A stretch of 64,000 nucleotides of DNA from Qipengyuania intermedia (GTDB lineage: Bacteria; Pseudomonadota; Alphaproteobacteria; Sphingomonadales; Sphingomonadaceae): assembly GCF_019711615.1 (NCBI RefSeq), contig NZ_JAIGNS010000001.1, forward strand, positions 1,178,001 to 1,242,000. Direction: 5' to 3'. The notes below the pieces were generated by a model that saw nothing but the letters and a program-made list of their open reading frames with translations, did no database searches and was not told the origin of the DNA. Below, one piece after another: positions 1 through 9,478 of the stretch. Numbering within the stretch: the stretch's first letter is position 1; each line of letters opens with the position of its first letter. The position numbers and the translations under genes are program-made.

Positions 1-2151
1 TTCCCAGGTCCAGGCGTCTTCGCGCTGGTATCTGAGAAAGCTTTCCAGACTGACGGCAAGTGGTCCCTGGGCGCCCTGGGGGCGGAGCCGCGTATCGACT
101 TCGTAGAGCGCGCCTTCGGCCGTCGGCACGGACAGCGCCGCGCTCACACGCTGGGCCAGCCGGTTGTAGTAGAGGGTCGCACCAAGCGGGCGCTCGCCAT
201 CGGATTCGCCTTCGTGACTGCCGGTAAAGATATAGACCAGGTCGAGGTCCGAGGCGTGCGTCAGCATTCCGCCGCCAAGCCTGCCGAGCCCCAGAACCAC
301 CAGCTCGCTGTCGGCGATCCTGCCGTGGCGTTCTGCAAATTCCTCCTCTGCGGCTTCCTGCGCGACCTCGATCGCGGCCTCGGCCACGCGCGACAGGGCA
401 GCTGCGATATCGAGCGGGTCATGCGCCGTTTCTATGACCTGCACCCCGAGCGCAAATCGGGCTTCCCCGGTGACGATGCGAATGCGGTCGAGCTTGTCTT
501 CATAAGTGTCGCCGCGTTCACCGCGCCGCATTTCGGTTGAAAGCTCGGCCCGCTCTCCCGGCAAATCGAGGGCAGTACGGTCGATCAGGGCGTCGACGAG
601 CTCGGGGCGCAGGGCAATTGCGTCGGCCAGCGGCGGGGCCAGCGTCAGGCAATCCGCGAGCAGCTGGAACAGGCCGGGCCTCGCCTCAAGCAGGCGGAAA
701 AGGTTGATCGCGCTCGACAGCTTGGAAAGCAGGCTCTCCCAGCGCGCGGCGGCGCGCTCCGGCTCCTTTGCGGCAGCGAGCGAATCGAGCAGCGGCGAAC
801 GGATCGCTTCGAAGGCAGACAGCGCTGCGGTGCTGCGCAGTGGCGGGTAACGGCCGTCGGTCCAGCTTGCGACGCGTTCTACCAGATTCGCGTCGAGCTC
901 ACTCCTTGCGGGGACGGGTTCGACGTGTGGACTGTCGGAAGGGACGGACACCTCGTCCTCGGCCAGAAGGGCGTCATAGCGCCGGGCGACCGGGGCAGTC
1001 AGCGATGCAATGTGTTCCAGCCACGTGGCCCCGTCGGGATATCCGTCGAGCCGGGCGACCTTGTCCAGCGCCTCGCCTTCGGGAAGTGTGTGGGTCTGGC
1101 GGTCGCCGACCATTTGGAGGCGGTGCTCGATCTGCCTCAGTCCGTCGTAAGCAGCGCCGAGCGAAGCGGCGTCTTCGGCCTCGATATGACCTGCCTGCGC
1201 CAATGCATCGAGGGCAGCGCGCGTGCGTTTGTCTCGCAAGTCGGGATTGCGCCCGCCATGGATGAGCTGGTGCGTCTGGGCGAAGAACTCGATCTCGCGA
1301 ATACCCCCGCGACCGAGCTTCACATTATAGCCCGGGGCAGGAGCCGTGGGCCCGGTCTGCTGCTCCCTGATCCTGCGGGTCAACTGCCGGACCGCATCGA
1401 TCGCACCGAAATCGAGGCTGCGGCGCCAGACGAAGGGGCGGATCTGGTCGAGGAATTTCTCGCCCGCAGCGATATCGCCTGCGCAAGATCGTGCGCGGAT
1501 AAAAGCTGCGCGCTCCCACGCCAAGGCAGAGCTTTCGTAATGCGTGATCGCCGCATCGAGGGGGATTGCCAACGGGCTGACCTCGGACGCCGGACGTAGG
1601 CGCAGGTCCACCCTGAAAACATAGCCTTCGCTGGTCACATCGGACAGCATGCGCACCATCTCGCGGGCATAGCGCTGTGCCGCTTCTCCCGGCTCGTCCC
1701 TTTCGCGCCGGGCGAGGCTTTCGGGATCGTAGAGCAGGATCGGATCGATGTCGGAGCTGTAGTTCAGTTCTCCCGAACCGTGCTTGCCAAGCGCAAGGGC
1801 GATCATGCCATCGCTGGATGCGCCTTCGACCCGGCGCGCGATCGCCGCTTCGATGGCCGCGTGCATCGCGCGATCGGCGAATAGCGAAAGCTCGCGCATG
1901 ACCTTGTCGAGATCGAAGGCGCCAGCGAGGTCTCCTATCGCGAGCGCTGTCGCAAGTGCGCGCTTCTCGCGCCGCAGGGCAAGGCCGACATCATCGACGC
2001 CGATCGCGATCCGCTTTGCCTCTGCCAGAGCTGCCTCACCCTCGCCCTGCGCCAAGAGCTCCGCGATTGCCGGATACAATTCCAGCCCGCGCGCCAGGTA
2101 GGGGGCGTGAGCCCGCGCTCGTGCCAGCGCGTCGGTCCAGTCGGCAGTCAT
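1..2151 (-). CDS. glnE: Bifunctional glutamine synthetase adenylyltransferase/adenylyl-removing enzyme, partial (C-terminus beyond window edge)
   Basis: Adenylylates and deadenylylates glutamine synthetase in response to the PII nitrogen signal. The gene starts at ATG 2151 and runs off the left edge, so 717 codons of an expected ~900-1000 are present. Both nucleotidyltransferase signatures are visible: GSGELNYSSDID near residues 125-136, and a second LGLGRLGGG...SDLDLVY copy near the window edge. The glutamate-rich linker typical of the family (GRGGIREIEFF) lies between them. The two tandem domains match the removase-then-transferase order of GlnE. It is divergent from the M28 peptidase gene, with 101 bp between the starts. 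Identification is secure; only the C-terminal end is unseen. Confidence 0.95.
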   Translation of the reverse strand, partial: MTADWTDALARARAHAPYLARGLELYPAIAELLAQGEGEAALAEAKRIAIGVDDVGLALRREKRALATALAIGDLAGAFDLDKVMRELSLFADRAMHAAIEAAIARRVEGASSDGMIALALGKHGSGELNYSSDIDPILLYDPESLARRERDEPGEAAQRYAREMVRMLSDVTSEGYVFRVDLRLRPASEVSPLAIPLDAAITHYESSALAWERAAFIRARSCAGDIAAGEKFLDQIRPFVWRRSLDFGAIDAVRQLTRRIREQQTGPTAPAPGYNVKLGRGGIREIEFFAQTHQLIHGGRNPDLRDKRTRAALDALAQAGHIEAEDAASLGAAYDGLRQIEHRLQMVGDRQTHTLPEGEALDKVARLDGYPDGATWLEHIASLTAPVARRYDALLAEDEVSVPSDSPHVEPVPARSELDANLVERVASWTDGRYPPLRSTAALSAFEAIRSPLLDSLAAAKEPERAAARWESLLSKLSSAINLFRLLEARPGLFQLLADCLTLAPPLADAIALRPELVDALIDRTALDLPGERAELSTEMRRGERGDTYEDKLDRIRIVTGEARFALGVQVIETAHDPLDIAAALSRVAEAAIEVAQEAAEEEFAERHGRIADSELVVLGLGRLGGGMLTHASDLDLVYIFTGSHEGESDGERPLGATLYYNRLAQRVSAALSVPTAEGALYEVDTRLRPQGAQGPLAVSLESFLRYQREDAWTWE

Positions 2152-2252
2152 TGCGCGCGGTCTGCCTCCCTTGGCCGTCCGGTGCAAGCTTGCCCTCTTT
2201 GTTCGCTGCTGCAACAAGCGCGCCACGCAAACCAACAAGAGGGTGCAATACC

Positions 2253-3941
<1,689 letters not shown>

Positions 3942-3961
3942 TCGAGGCCGGTTCAAACAGG

Positions 3962-4003
3962 AAGGGCCGGTCTGCCATAGCGGCGGGCCGGCCCTTTCCT
4001 TTT
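3962..4003. terminator. Bidirectional intrinsic terminator between M28 peptidase and galU
   Basis: A 9-bp GC-rich stem (AAGGGCCGG at 3962-3970 with CCGGCCCTT at 3988-3996) is followed by a T-rich run on the plus strand. The paired A residues give a short U-run on the other strand. It lies between two convergent genes and could end both transcripts. Confidence 0.75.
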
Positions 4004-4017
4004 GGGGATGATGCTTT

Positions 4018-4896
4018 TTACTTTGCGAGCAGGCGCTCGGCGATGGCCCGAACTTCGCTTCCCATGTCTTCGCGTTCGAGCGCGAGTGCGAGGGTCGCTT
4101 CGACGAAACCGGTCTTGCTCCCGCAGTCGTAGCGGTTCCCGGCGAAGGTTACTGCGTGGAACGGCTGGTTGCCGATCATGCGCGCCATGGCATCGGTCAG
4201 CTGGATTTCGCCGCCGGCGCCCTTGCCCTGCGTTTCGAGGGTGCGCATCACCTCGGGCTGTAGAATATAGCGGCCCGAGATGATCTTGTTCGAAGGCGCT
4301 TCTGCAACCGGCGGCTTCTCGACCAATCCCGTCACTTCGGTCAGCGTATCGGAGATTTCCGCGCCCGGCGCGATGACGCCATAGCTCGACACCTCGTCCT
4401 GCGGGACTTCGAGGACCGAGATCAGGTTGCCGCCTACCTCGTTATAGGCTTCGACCATCTGCTTCATGCAGCCCGGCTCGCCGACCATGAGTTCGTCCGG
4501 AAGCAGGATTGCAAACGGATCGTCACCGACGATGGCGCGCGCGCACCAGATGGCGTGACCCAGACCCAGCGGAACCTGCTGGCGCACCGTAATGATATCG
4601 CCCGGCGTTGCACGCGTCGGATCGAGCACGCTCATATCCTTGCCGCGCTCTTCCATCGTGCTTTCGAGCTCGTATGCGATGTCGAAATGCTCGACGATCG
4701 CCGTCTTGCCCCGGCCGGTCACGAAGATGATCTGTTCGATCCCCGCCTCGCGGGCTTCGTCCACGGCATACTGGATCAGCGGCCGATCGACGATCGGAAG
4801 CAGTTCCTTCGGGATCGCCTTGGTGGCGGGCAGGAATCGCGTACCGAGTCCCGCAACGGGGAAGACGGCCTTCTTGATCGGTTTGTGCTGGGTCAT
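4018..4896 (-). CDS. galU: UTP--glucose-1-phosphate uridylyltransferase
   Basis: Makes UDP-glucose from UTP and glucose-1-phosphate, supplying LPS, exopolysaccharide and glycolipid synthesis. The 292-residue protein has the nucleotide-binding loop GLGTRFLPATKA at residues 16-27, followed by the IPKELLPIVDRPLIQY segment typical of bacterial GalU, and LVEKPP in the second half. The length is standard. ATG 4896 is preferred because homologues begin a few residues before the AVFPVAGLGTR segment; an in-frame ATG at 4932 would add 12 atypical residues. No strong Shine-Dalgarno is visible at either. It is divergent from murA (126 bp apart), and both feed envelope biogenesis. Confidence 0.95.
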   Translation of the reverse strand: MTQHKPIKKAVFPVAGLGTRFLPATKAIPKELLPIVDRPLIQYAVDEAREAGIEQIIFVTGRGKTAIVEHFDIAYELESTMEERGKDMSVLDPTRATPGDIITVRQQVPLGLGHAIWCARAIVGDDPFAILLPDELMVGEPGCMKQMVEAYNEVGGNLISVLEVPQDEVSSYGVIAPGAEISDTLTEVTGLVEKPPVAEAPSNKIISGRYILQPEVMRTLETQGKGAGGEIQLTDAMARMIGNQPFHAVTFAGNRYDCGSKTGFVEATLALALEREDMGSEVRAIAERLLAK

Positions 4897-5022
4897 GCGG
4901 CGGGGGTTAGGTCGGCGGCCGGAACAGGTCAATCGCTCGGCGGTTGAGCGAGCAGTATTGGGGGGGCGGCGCCACGCGCATGATGCTTGCCACAGCCCCG
5001 GAGAGGACTAAGGCAGGGGGCC

Positions 5023-6306
5023 ATGGACAAACTTATCATTCACGGCGGCAATCGCCTTTCGGGTACCATTCCCATTTCCGGCGCCAAGAACGCGGCGCTT
5101 ACGCTGATACCATGCGCACTGCTCACCGAAGAGGCCGTGACGCTGCGGAACCTCCCACGGCTCGCCGATATCGACGGCTTCCAGCACCTCATGACCCAGT
5201 TCGGTGTCAGTCACACGATCCCCGGCAAGCGGCCGGAGGAATTCGGGCGCAATGTCACGCTCGAAGCCATGCGGATCACCAGCTCGGTCGCGCCCTACGA
5301 TCTCGTTCGCAAGATGCGCGCGTCGATCCTCGTGCTTGGCCCGCTCCTCGCCCGGACCGGAGAAGCGACGGTGTCGCTGCCCGGTGGCTGCGCGATCGGT
5401 AACCGGCCGATCGATTTGCACCTGAAAGCCCTCGAAGCATTCGGCGCGCAGATCGAATTGGCGCAAGGGTATGTGAAGGCAGTCGCTCCGGACGGCGGGC
5501 TGCCCGGTGGCGAGTTCGATTTCCCGGTCGTGTCTGTGGGCGCTACCGAAAACGCCTTGATGACCGCGGTGCTGTGCAATGGCACCAGCAAGCTGATTAA
5601 TGCCGCGCGCGAGCCGGAAATCGTCGACCTGTGCAACCTGCTCACCGCCATGGGCGCCGAAATCGAAGGTATCGGCAGTTCCGAACTAACCATCCACGGC
5701 GTGAAGAAGCTGCACGGCGCGACCTATCGCGTGATGCCCGACCGGATCGAGGCGGGGTCTTACGCCTGCGCTGCGGCAATCACCGGTGGCGAGGTATTTC
5801 TCGAAGGCGCCGATGCCGATGACATGGCGTCGACGATCCATGCCTTGCGCAACATCGGTGTCGAGATCGAGACCGACAAGAAGGGCGTGCGGGTCGCAGC
5901 GAACCAGCCGCTCAAGGCGCATAATCTGACGACCGCGCCGTTCCCCGGCCTCGCGACCGACATGCAGGCGCAGTTGATGAGCTTGCTGTGCAAGGCAGAA
6001 GGCACCAGCGTGCTCAAGGAAACGATCTTCGAGAACCGCTTCATGCACGTTCCCGAGCTCATCCGCATGGGCGCCGATATCGAGACCACAGGCCGCACCG
6101 CCATCGTGCGCGGTCCGGTAGAGCTGGCGGGGGCCGAAGTGATGGCCACGGACCTGCGCGCTTCGATGAGCCTCGTGATCGCAGGCCTTGCCGCAAAGGG
6201 CGAGACCACGGTGCGCCGCCTCTACCACCTCGACCGCGGTTACGAGCGGCTGGAAGAGAAGTTGCAGCTGGTCGGCGCGGATATCGAACGGGTCGGCGAC
6301 GATTGA
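5023..6306 (+). CDS. murA: UDP-N-acetylglucosamine 1-carboxyvinyltransferase
   Basis: First committed step of peptidoglycan synthesis: transfers enolpyruvate from PEP to UDP-GlcNAc in the cytoplasm. The 427-residue protein has the family's normal length. The substrate-binding pair K22-N23 sits in GAKNAAL, and the PEP-reactive cysteine lies in SLPGGCAIG (about residue 123), so the enzyme should be fosfomycin-sensitive in principle. The C-terminal [15 protein letters not shown] segment is also canonical. ATG 5023 follows a strong GCAGGGGG ribosome-binding site. The next gene begins 72 bp downstream on the same strand. Confidence 0.96.
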   Translation: MDKLIIHGGNRLSGTIPISGAKNAALTLIPCALLTEEAVTLRNLPRLADIDGFQHLMTQFGVSHTIPGKRPEEFGRNVTLEAMRITSSVAPYDLVRKMRASILVLGPLLARTGEATVSLPGGCAIGNRPIDLHLKALEAFGAQIELAQGYVKAVAPDGGLPGGEFDFPVVSVGATENALMTAVLCNGTSKLINAAREPEIVDLCNLLTAMGAEIEGIGSSELTIHGVKKLHGATYRVMPDRIEAGSYACAAAITGGEVFLEGADADDMASTIHALRNIGVEIETDKKGVRVAANQPLKAHNLTTAPFPGLATDMQAQLMSLLCKAEGTSVLKETIFENRFMHVPELIRMGADIETTGRTAIVRGPVELAGAEVMATDLRASMSLVIAGLAAKGETTVRRLYHLDRGYERLEEKLQLVGADIERVGDD

Positions 6307-6377
6307 GGATCGCGTTGCGGACCTTTCGGCGTTTTCATCCGTTGACCGAGTGAAGCAATTTTCGAAAGGGAAGCACT

Positions 6378-6605
6378 ATGATCCTCAAGCTCGCAGCACT
6401 CGGTGCACTCGGCTATGCCGGGTACAAGTATTACGAAAAGAACCAGCGCGACAGCAATGGCGTCGCATTTGCGGACGGCCAGCCGGAAGGCGCATTCCGC
6501 AATGCCGGTTCGGAAGCGACCGCCTCGACGGGCGACACCATGAGTTCGACCGACGAAGCGCTCGATGAAACCTATCCAGCTAGCGACGCGACCGCGAAAT
6601 ACTGA
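6378..6605 (+). CDS. Small hypothetical protein with DExxDExxPASD tail motif
   Basis: A 75-residue protein of unknown function. It starts with a short hydrophobic stretch (ILKLAALGALGYAGYKYY) that could be a single membrane helix or amphipathic anchor, followed by a hydrophilic Ser/Thr/Asp-rich region. The tail carries DEALDETYPASD, an acidic motif seen in many small alphaproteobacterial proteins of unknown role (recalled, not searched). A GAAAGGGAAG ribosome-binding site precedes the ATG. It is 72 bp downstream of murA. Its TGA abuts the stop of the ribbon-helix-helix gene on the other strand inside a palindrome. Confidence 0.75.
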   Translation: MILKLAALGALGYAGYKYYEKNQRDSNGVAFADGQPEGAFRNAGSEATASTGDTMSSTDEALDETYPASDATAKY

Positions 6606-6620
6606 TCAGTCTTGCTGATC
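6601..6620. other. Palindrome/hairpin spanning two abutting convergent stop codons
   Basis: ACTGATCAGT (6601-6610) is a perfect 10-bp palindrome containing the TGA stops of both convergent genes. GATCAG (6604-6609) can also pair with CTGATC (6615-6620) across a 5-nt loop. There is no U-run, so termination activity is doubtful. The same 10-bp palindrome recurs at 35999-36008 in an equivalent position. Confidence 0.5.
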
Positions 6621-6899
6621 GTTACCAGGGGCGGCGGACATCGGTCCGTCGCCCTTTTGCGTGCGCTCGGCCATTTCGTGCGTAGCGAGCCACACCCGGA
6701 TGGCTCCGGCGAGGCCGGGCGGCGTGTCGCTCCTGATGCGTTCGGCATCGATACTTGCCACGAGTGTGTTGACCGCTAGTCCACGCCTTGCGGCCGCACG
6801 GCGCAGCAGGTCCCAGAACACGGGCTCCAGGCTCACCGAAGTGCGATGCCCCTCGATGCGGATCGAGTACTTCTTCGGCGGGTGGTAAGGGGTCGTCAT
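6606..6899 (-). CDS. Ribbon-helix-helix domain protein (RHH_4-like)
   Basis: A 97-residue protein whose residues ~9-60 match the ribbon-helix-helix family common in alphaproteobacteria: a basic beta strand (KKYSIRIEGHRTSVSLE), then FWDLLRRAAARRGLAVNTLVASID as the two helices. Such proteins are probable dimeric DNA-binding regulators, often encoded alone. The C-terminal ~30 residues are low-complexity and polar. The DNA target is unknown; no operator is evident nearby. It is convergent with the 75-residue gene, the two stop codons abutting with no spacer. A short promoter region of about 150 bp lies to its right. Confidence 0.8.
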   Translation of the reverse strand: MTTPYHPPKKYSIRIEGHRTSVSLEPVFWDLLRRAAARRGLAVNTLVASIDAERIRSDTPPGLAGAIRVWLATHEMAERTQKGDGPMSAAPGNDQQD

Positions 6900-7057
6900 G
6901 CGCCTGCCCTAAACTGCTTCGCGCCGGCGCGCATCATCAATTGATATGCCGGCACCGGCTCGGGAATAGGGATCGCCTACCTGAACAAGGTTAGCCACCG
7001 CATCATTTTCAGGCGTGCGTAATTGGAAAGAACCGCGTCAGAGGTCGCGATTCCTCA

Positions 7058-7783
7058 TCAGTACATGTGCTGGCCGCCGTTGATGCTCATGGTCGAGCCA
7101 GTGACGAACTCGGCGTGTTCGGAGCACAGGAAGCTCACACCGCGGGCGATTTCGCTGGCCTTTCCGAGGCGGCCGACCGGGATCTTGGCAACGATTTTTT
7201 CCAGCACAGGCTCGGGCACGGCTGCGACCATGTCGGTGTCGATATAGCCGGGCGCAATCGCATTGACGGTGATGCCGAAGCGCGCGCCTTCCTGCGCGAG
7301 GGCCTTGGTGAAGCCGTGAATGCCGCTCTTGGCGGCGGCGTAGTTGACCTGGCCATATTGTCCGGCCTGTCCATTGATGGAACCGATGTTGACGATCCTA
7401 CCCCAGCCGCGCTCTTTCATGCCGGGGAATGCGGCCTTGGCCATGTTGAAGCAGCCGCCCAGATTGGTCCGCATCACGGCGTCCCAATCGTCATAGCTCA
7501 TCTTCAGGAGCGTGCCGTCGCGCGTGATCCCGGCGTTGTTGACGACGATGTCGAGGGGGCCGTGCTCTTCCGCTACCTTCTCGCAGGCCTCCTGCACGGC
7601 GTCAAAATCGCCGACGTCGAATTTTACCGTGGGAATGCCGGTTTCTTCGGTGAACTTGCGGGCCGCCTCGTCATTGCCGGCGTAATTGGCAATGACCGTA
7701 CAGTCGCGTTCGTCGCGCAGTCTTTCGCAAATGGCGCGCCCGATTCCGCGCGTACCGCCGGTCACGATTGCAACTCGTCCCAT
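7058..7783 (-). CDS. phaB: Acetoacetyl-CoA reductase (NADPH-dependent SDR)
   Basis: Short-chain dehydrogenase expected to reduce acetoacetyl-CoA to (R)-3-hydroxybutyryl-CoA for polyhydroxyalkanoate synthesis. The 241-residue protein has the nucleotide loop TGGTRGIG (8-15), NNAG (82-85), and the catalytic Ser135, Tyr148 and Lys152 (YAAAK). The segment IGSINGQAGQYGQVNYAAAKSG resembles PhaB more than FabG, as does the C-terminal NGGQHMY. A GGGAGA ribosome-binding site lies 8 bp before ATG 7783. No phaA or phaC is adjacent, so the link to polymer synthesis rests on family resemblance. FabG-like activity on other 3-oxoacyl-CoA substrates is the main alternative. Confidence 0.88.
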   Translation of the reverse strand: MGRVAIVTGGTRGIGRAICERLRDERDCTVIANYAGNDEAARKFTEETGIPTVKFDVGDFDAVQEACEKVAEEHGPLDIVVNNAGITRDGTLLKMSYDDWDAVMRTNLGGCFNMAKAAFPGMKERGWGRIVNIGSINGQAGQYGQVNYAAAKSGIHGFTKALAQEGARFGITVNAIAPGYIDTDMVAAVPEPVLEKIVAKIPVGRLGKASEIARGVSFLCSEHAEFVTGSTMSINGGQHMY

Positions 7784-7913
7784 AGTGATTCTCCCAAGCT
7801 TTCCGTAGCGTTTTGCCTATTCGTAGGCATGGATACATTACGGCGCAAAGGCAATCAGACCTTCAGGGAAGGCCGACAATCGTATTCGTAGAGAATTGTA
7901 AGTATGTATCCGC

Positions 7914-8669
7914 CTAGAAGCGGATCTGAGTGCCCACGTAGACGGCCTGGTCGTCTTCCACGCCGTTGGTCAACGGAGCGAGACGATCCCGTTCCTGCTT
8001 GAGGCGGACGCCGGCAGTCACGTCGAGGTTGCGGCTCAGGCTATACGAACCGCCAAGGTCGACCTGCTGCGAGCCCGCACCTTCGATGGTGAGGGGCGAG
8101 GAGCCTGCGCGATCCTTCTGTCCGATCTCGATTCGCGACTGGAAGCGGCTGCGCTCGTCACGCTCCCCATCGCGATAGGTCGACAGGTCCGGCATCGCGA
8201 TGTCGCGAATGCCCGTGGGTACGGCCGCTGCCGAGCGAGTCGGCTGGGCGAAGCTCTGGTAACCGCGTGCGACGCCAAGATTGTAGCGCGTCGGCGTAAC
8301 CGGCAGCACGCTCTCGATCGGGTTGGCGCTGGCGAGCTTGTCACCCGACGCACGACCTGAAATCGATGCCGCGATGCCCTTGTCGACCCGCACCGCGAAA
8401 TTGACGGTGCGCTGGTTCGAAAGGCGGGGCTTGCTGGCCGGAGTGAACCGCAGGGCATCTTCGCCGATCACGGCGGCAACGCGGGCAGCCAGTTCCGGAT
8501 CTACGCCTGCGGGCGTGAATGGCAGGAATTCCATCGTTTCAGGAGCTGCTTCGGGCGTGCTCGACACGACGGCGAGGCCGGCGCCCGGAATGGCGAGCGC
8601 GCAAACGGCAGCCGCAAGCACGACCGGCGCGAGCCGATCCTTGCCTTTGCTGTTACGTTGCGTGCCCAT
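7914..8669 (-). CDS. Hypothetical exported protein with C-terminal outer-membrane-like strand
   Basis: I do not recognise this 251-residue protein. It has an N-terminal signal or anchor helix (residues ~15-36) after a basic stretch, then a Pro/Ala-rich middle. The last ~70 residues alternate polar and hydrophobic (QQVDLGGSYSL..., LDVTAGVRLKQE) and end in YVGTQIRF. A terminal aromatic with alternating pattern resembles the beta-signal of outer-membrane barrels, but only about four strands are evident, so it may be a periplasmic protein with a short beta domain. GAGAGGAC precedes ATG 8669. It is downstream of and divergent from the DUF3576 gene. Confidence 0.65.
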   Translation of the reverse strand: MGTQRNSKGKDRLAPVVLAAAVCALAIPGAGLAVVSSTPEAAPETMEFLPFTPAGVDPELAARVAAVIGEDALRFTPASKPRLSNQRTVNFAVRVDKGIAASISGRASGDKLASANPIESVLPVTPTRYNLGVARGYQSFAQPTRSAAAVPTGIRDIAMPDLSTYRDGERDERSRFQSRIEIGQKDRAGSSPLTIEGAGSQQVDLGGSYSLSRNLDVTAGVRLKQERDRLAPLTNGVEDDQAVYVGTQIRF

Positions 8670-8982
8670 CAGGCCGATGTCCTCTCGATTGCGGGTGTGT
8701 TCATCCTTAAAGACGAACCCCGCTTAACTGTTCCCGAACGCGATAGCACGGTTGTGCGACTCGGATCGGATGGAAAAGACTAGGCCCGCCAGAAGGGCAG
8801 CGCCAGCTTTTCCACAAGGTCTGTTCCGACATCGCGCCGGAGTGTTGCATAGCCTCAACAAATACCATCCAATTCAGACGGTATTCACGCGTTCGCGGCG
8901 TCTATGCCGCCAAGCTGGCGCTTGCCCGAGCGCGAGCAGGCACTATAGAGCCGGACTAACTTTTTTGACCCAAGGACCGTTC
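8670..8982. other. 313-bp divergent intergenic region
   Basis: Separates the exported-protein gene (leftward) from the DUF3576-leuS operon (rightward). Apart from the promoter candidate at 8922-8949, I see no gene, tRNA or convincing terminator here. An in-frame upstream extension of DUF3576 into this region lacks coding character and would destroy its lipoprotein signal. Confidence 0.6.
8922..8949 (+). promoter_or_regulatory. Candidate promoter for the DUF3576-leuS-lptE-holA operon
   Basis: TTGCCC (8922-8927) and TATAGA (8944-8949) are separated by 16 bp, an acceptable housekeeping spacing. They lie 33 bp upstream of the first start codon. This is a pattern match by eye only. Confidence 0.4.
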
Positions 8983-9432
8983 ATGACCCTCACCCGCTCC
9001 ATCCGTCGTCCCGCAGCCATTGCCGGCCTCGCGGTCGCCACACTGGCGCTGGGCGCTTGCAGCAAGAGTGAACGTCCCCGCGCCGACCTCGCTGCCGCGC
9101 AGGTGTCGACCATCGGCGTGAACTCCTATCTCTGGCGCGCCTCGCTCGAAGCCGTCAGCTTTGCCCCGCTGCTCCAGGCCGACAGCAGTGGCGGCGTGAT
9201 TGTCACCGACTGGTACGCAAATCCCAATAATCCGGGCGAACGTGTCAAGATGACCGTGACCATCCTCGATCGTGACCTGCGTGCCGATGCCTTGCGCGTC
9301 GCCGCCAGCCGCCAGGTCGCACAGTCGGGTGGCTGGGTCGATGCGCCGGTCCAGGCCGCCACGGTCCAGAAGCTGGAAGACATCATCCTCACCAAGGCGC
9401 GCGAATTGCGCCGCCAGGCCATCGCCAACTGA
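8983..9432 (+). CDS. DUF3576 domain lipoprotein
   Basis: A 149-residue exported lipoprotein of unknown function. The signal sequence ends in lipobox LGAC near residue 24. The mature part ([27 protein letters not shown]...TDWYANP) matches DUF3576 as I recall it. ATG 8983 follows AAGGA, and the signal peptide fits this start. It is the first gene of a rightward run with leuS (46-bp gap), lptE (overlap) and holA (13-bp gap). That neighbourhood is shared by many alphaproteobacteria and suggests a role linked to outer-membrane biogenesis, though this is inference. Confidence 0.85.
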   Translation: MTLTRSIRRPAAIAGLAVATLALGACSKSERPRADLAAAQVSTIGVNSYLWRASLEAVSFAPLLQADSSGGVIVTDWYANPNNPGERVKMTVTILDRDLRADALRVAASRQVAQSGGWVDAPVQAATVQKLEDIILTKARELRRQAIAN

Positions 9433-9478
9433 TTCTGACGGGTTCCATTTGCGCCCGAATTGCCTAAGGGCTTCGGGC

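Noticed and set aside
1956-2252. Upstream extension of the M28 peptidase
   Set aside because: It is antisense to glnE, and the lipoprotein signal peptide with a good ribosome-binding site starts at 2253.
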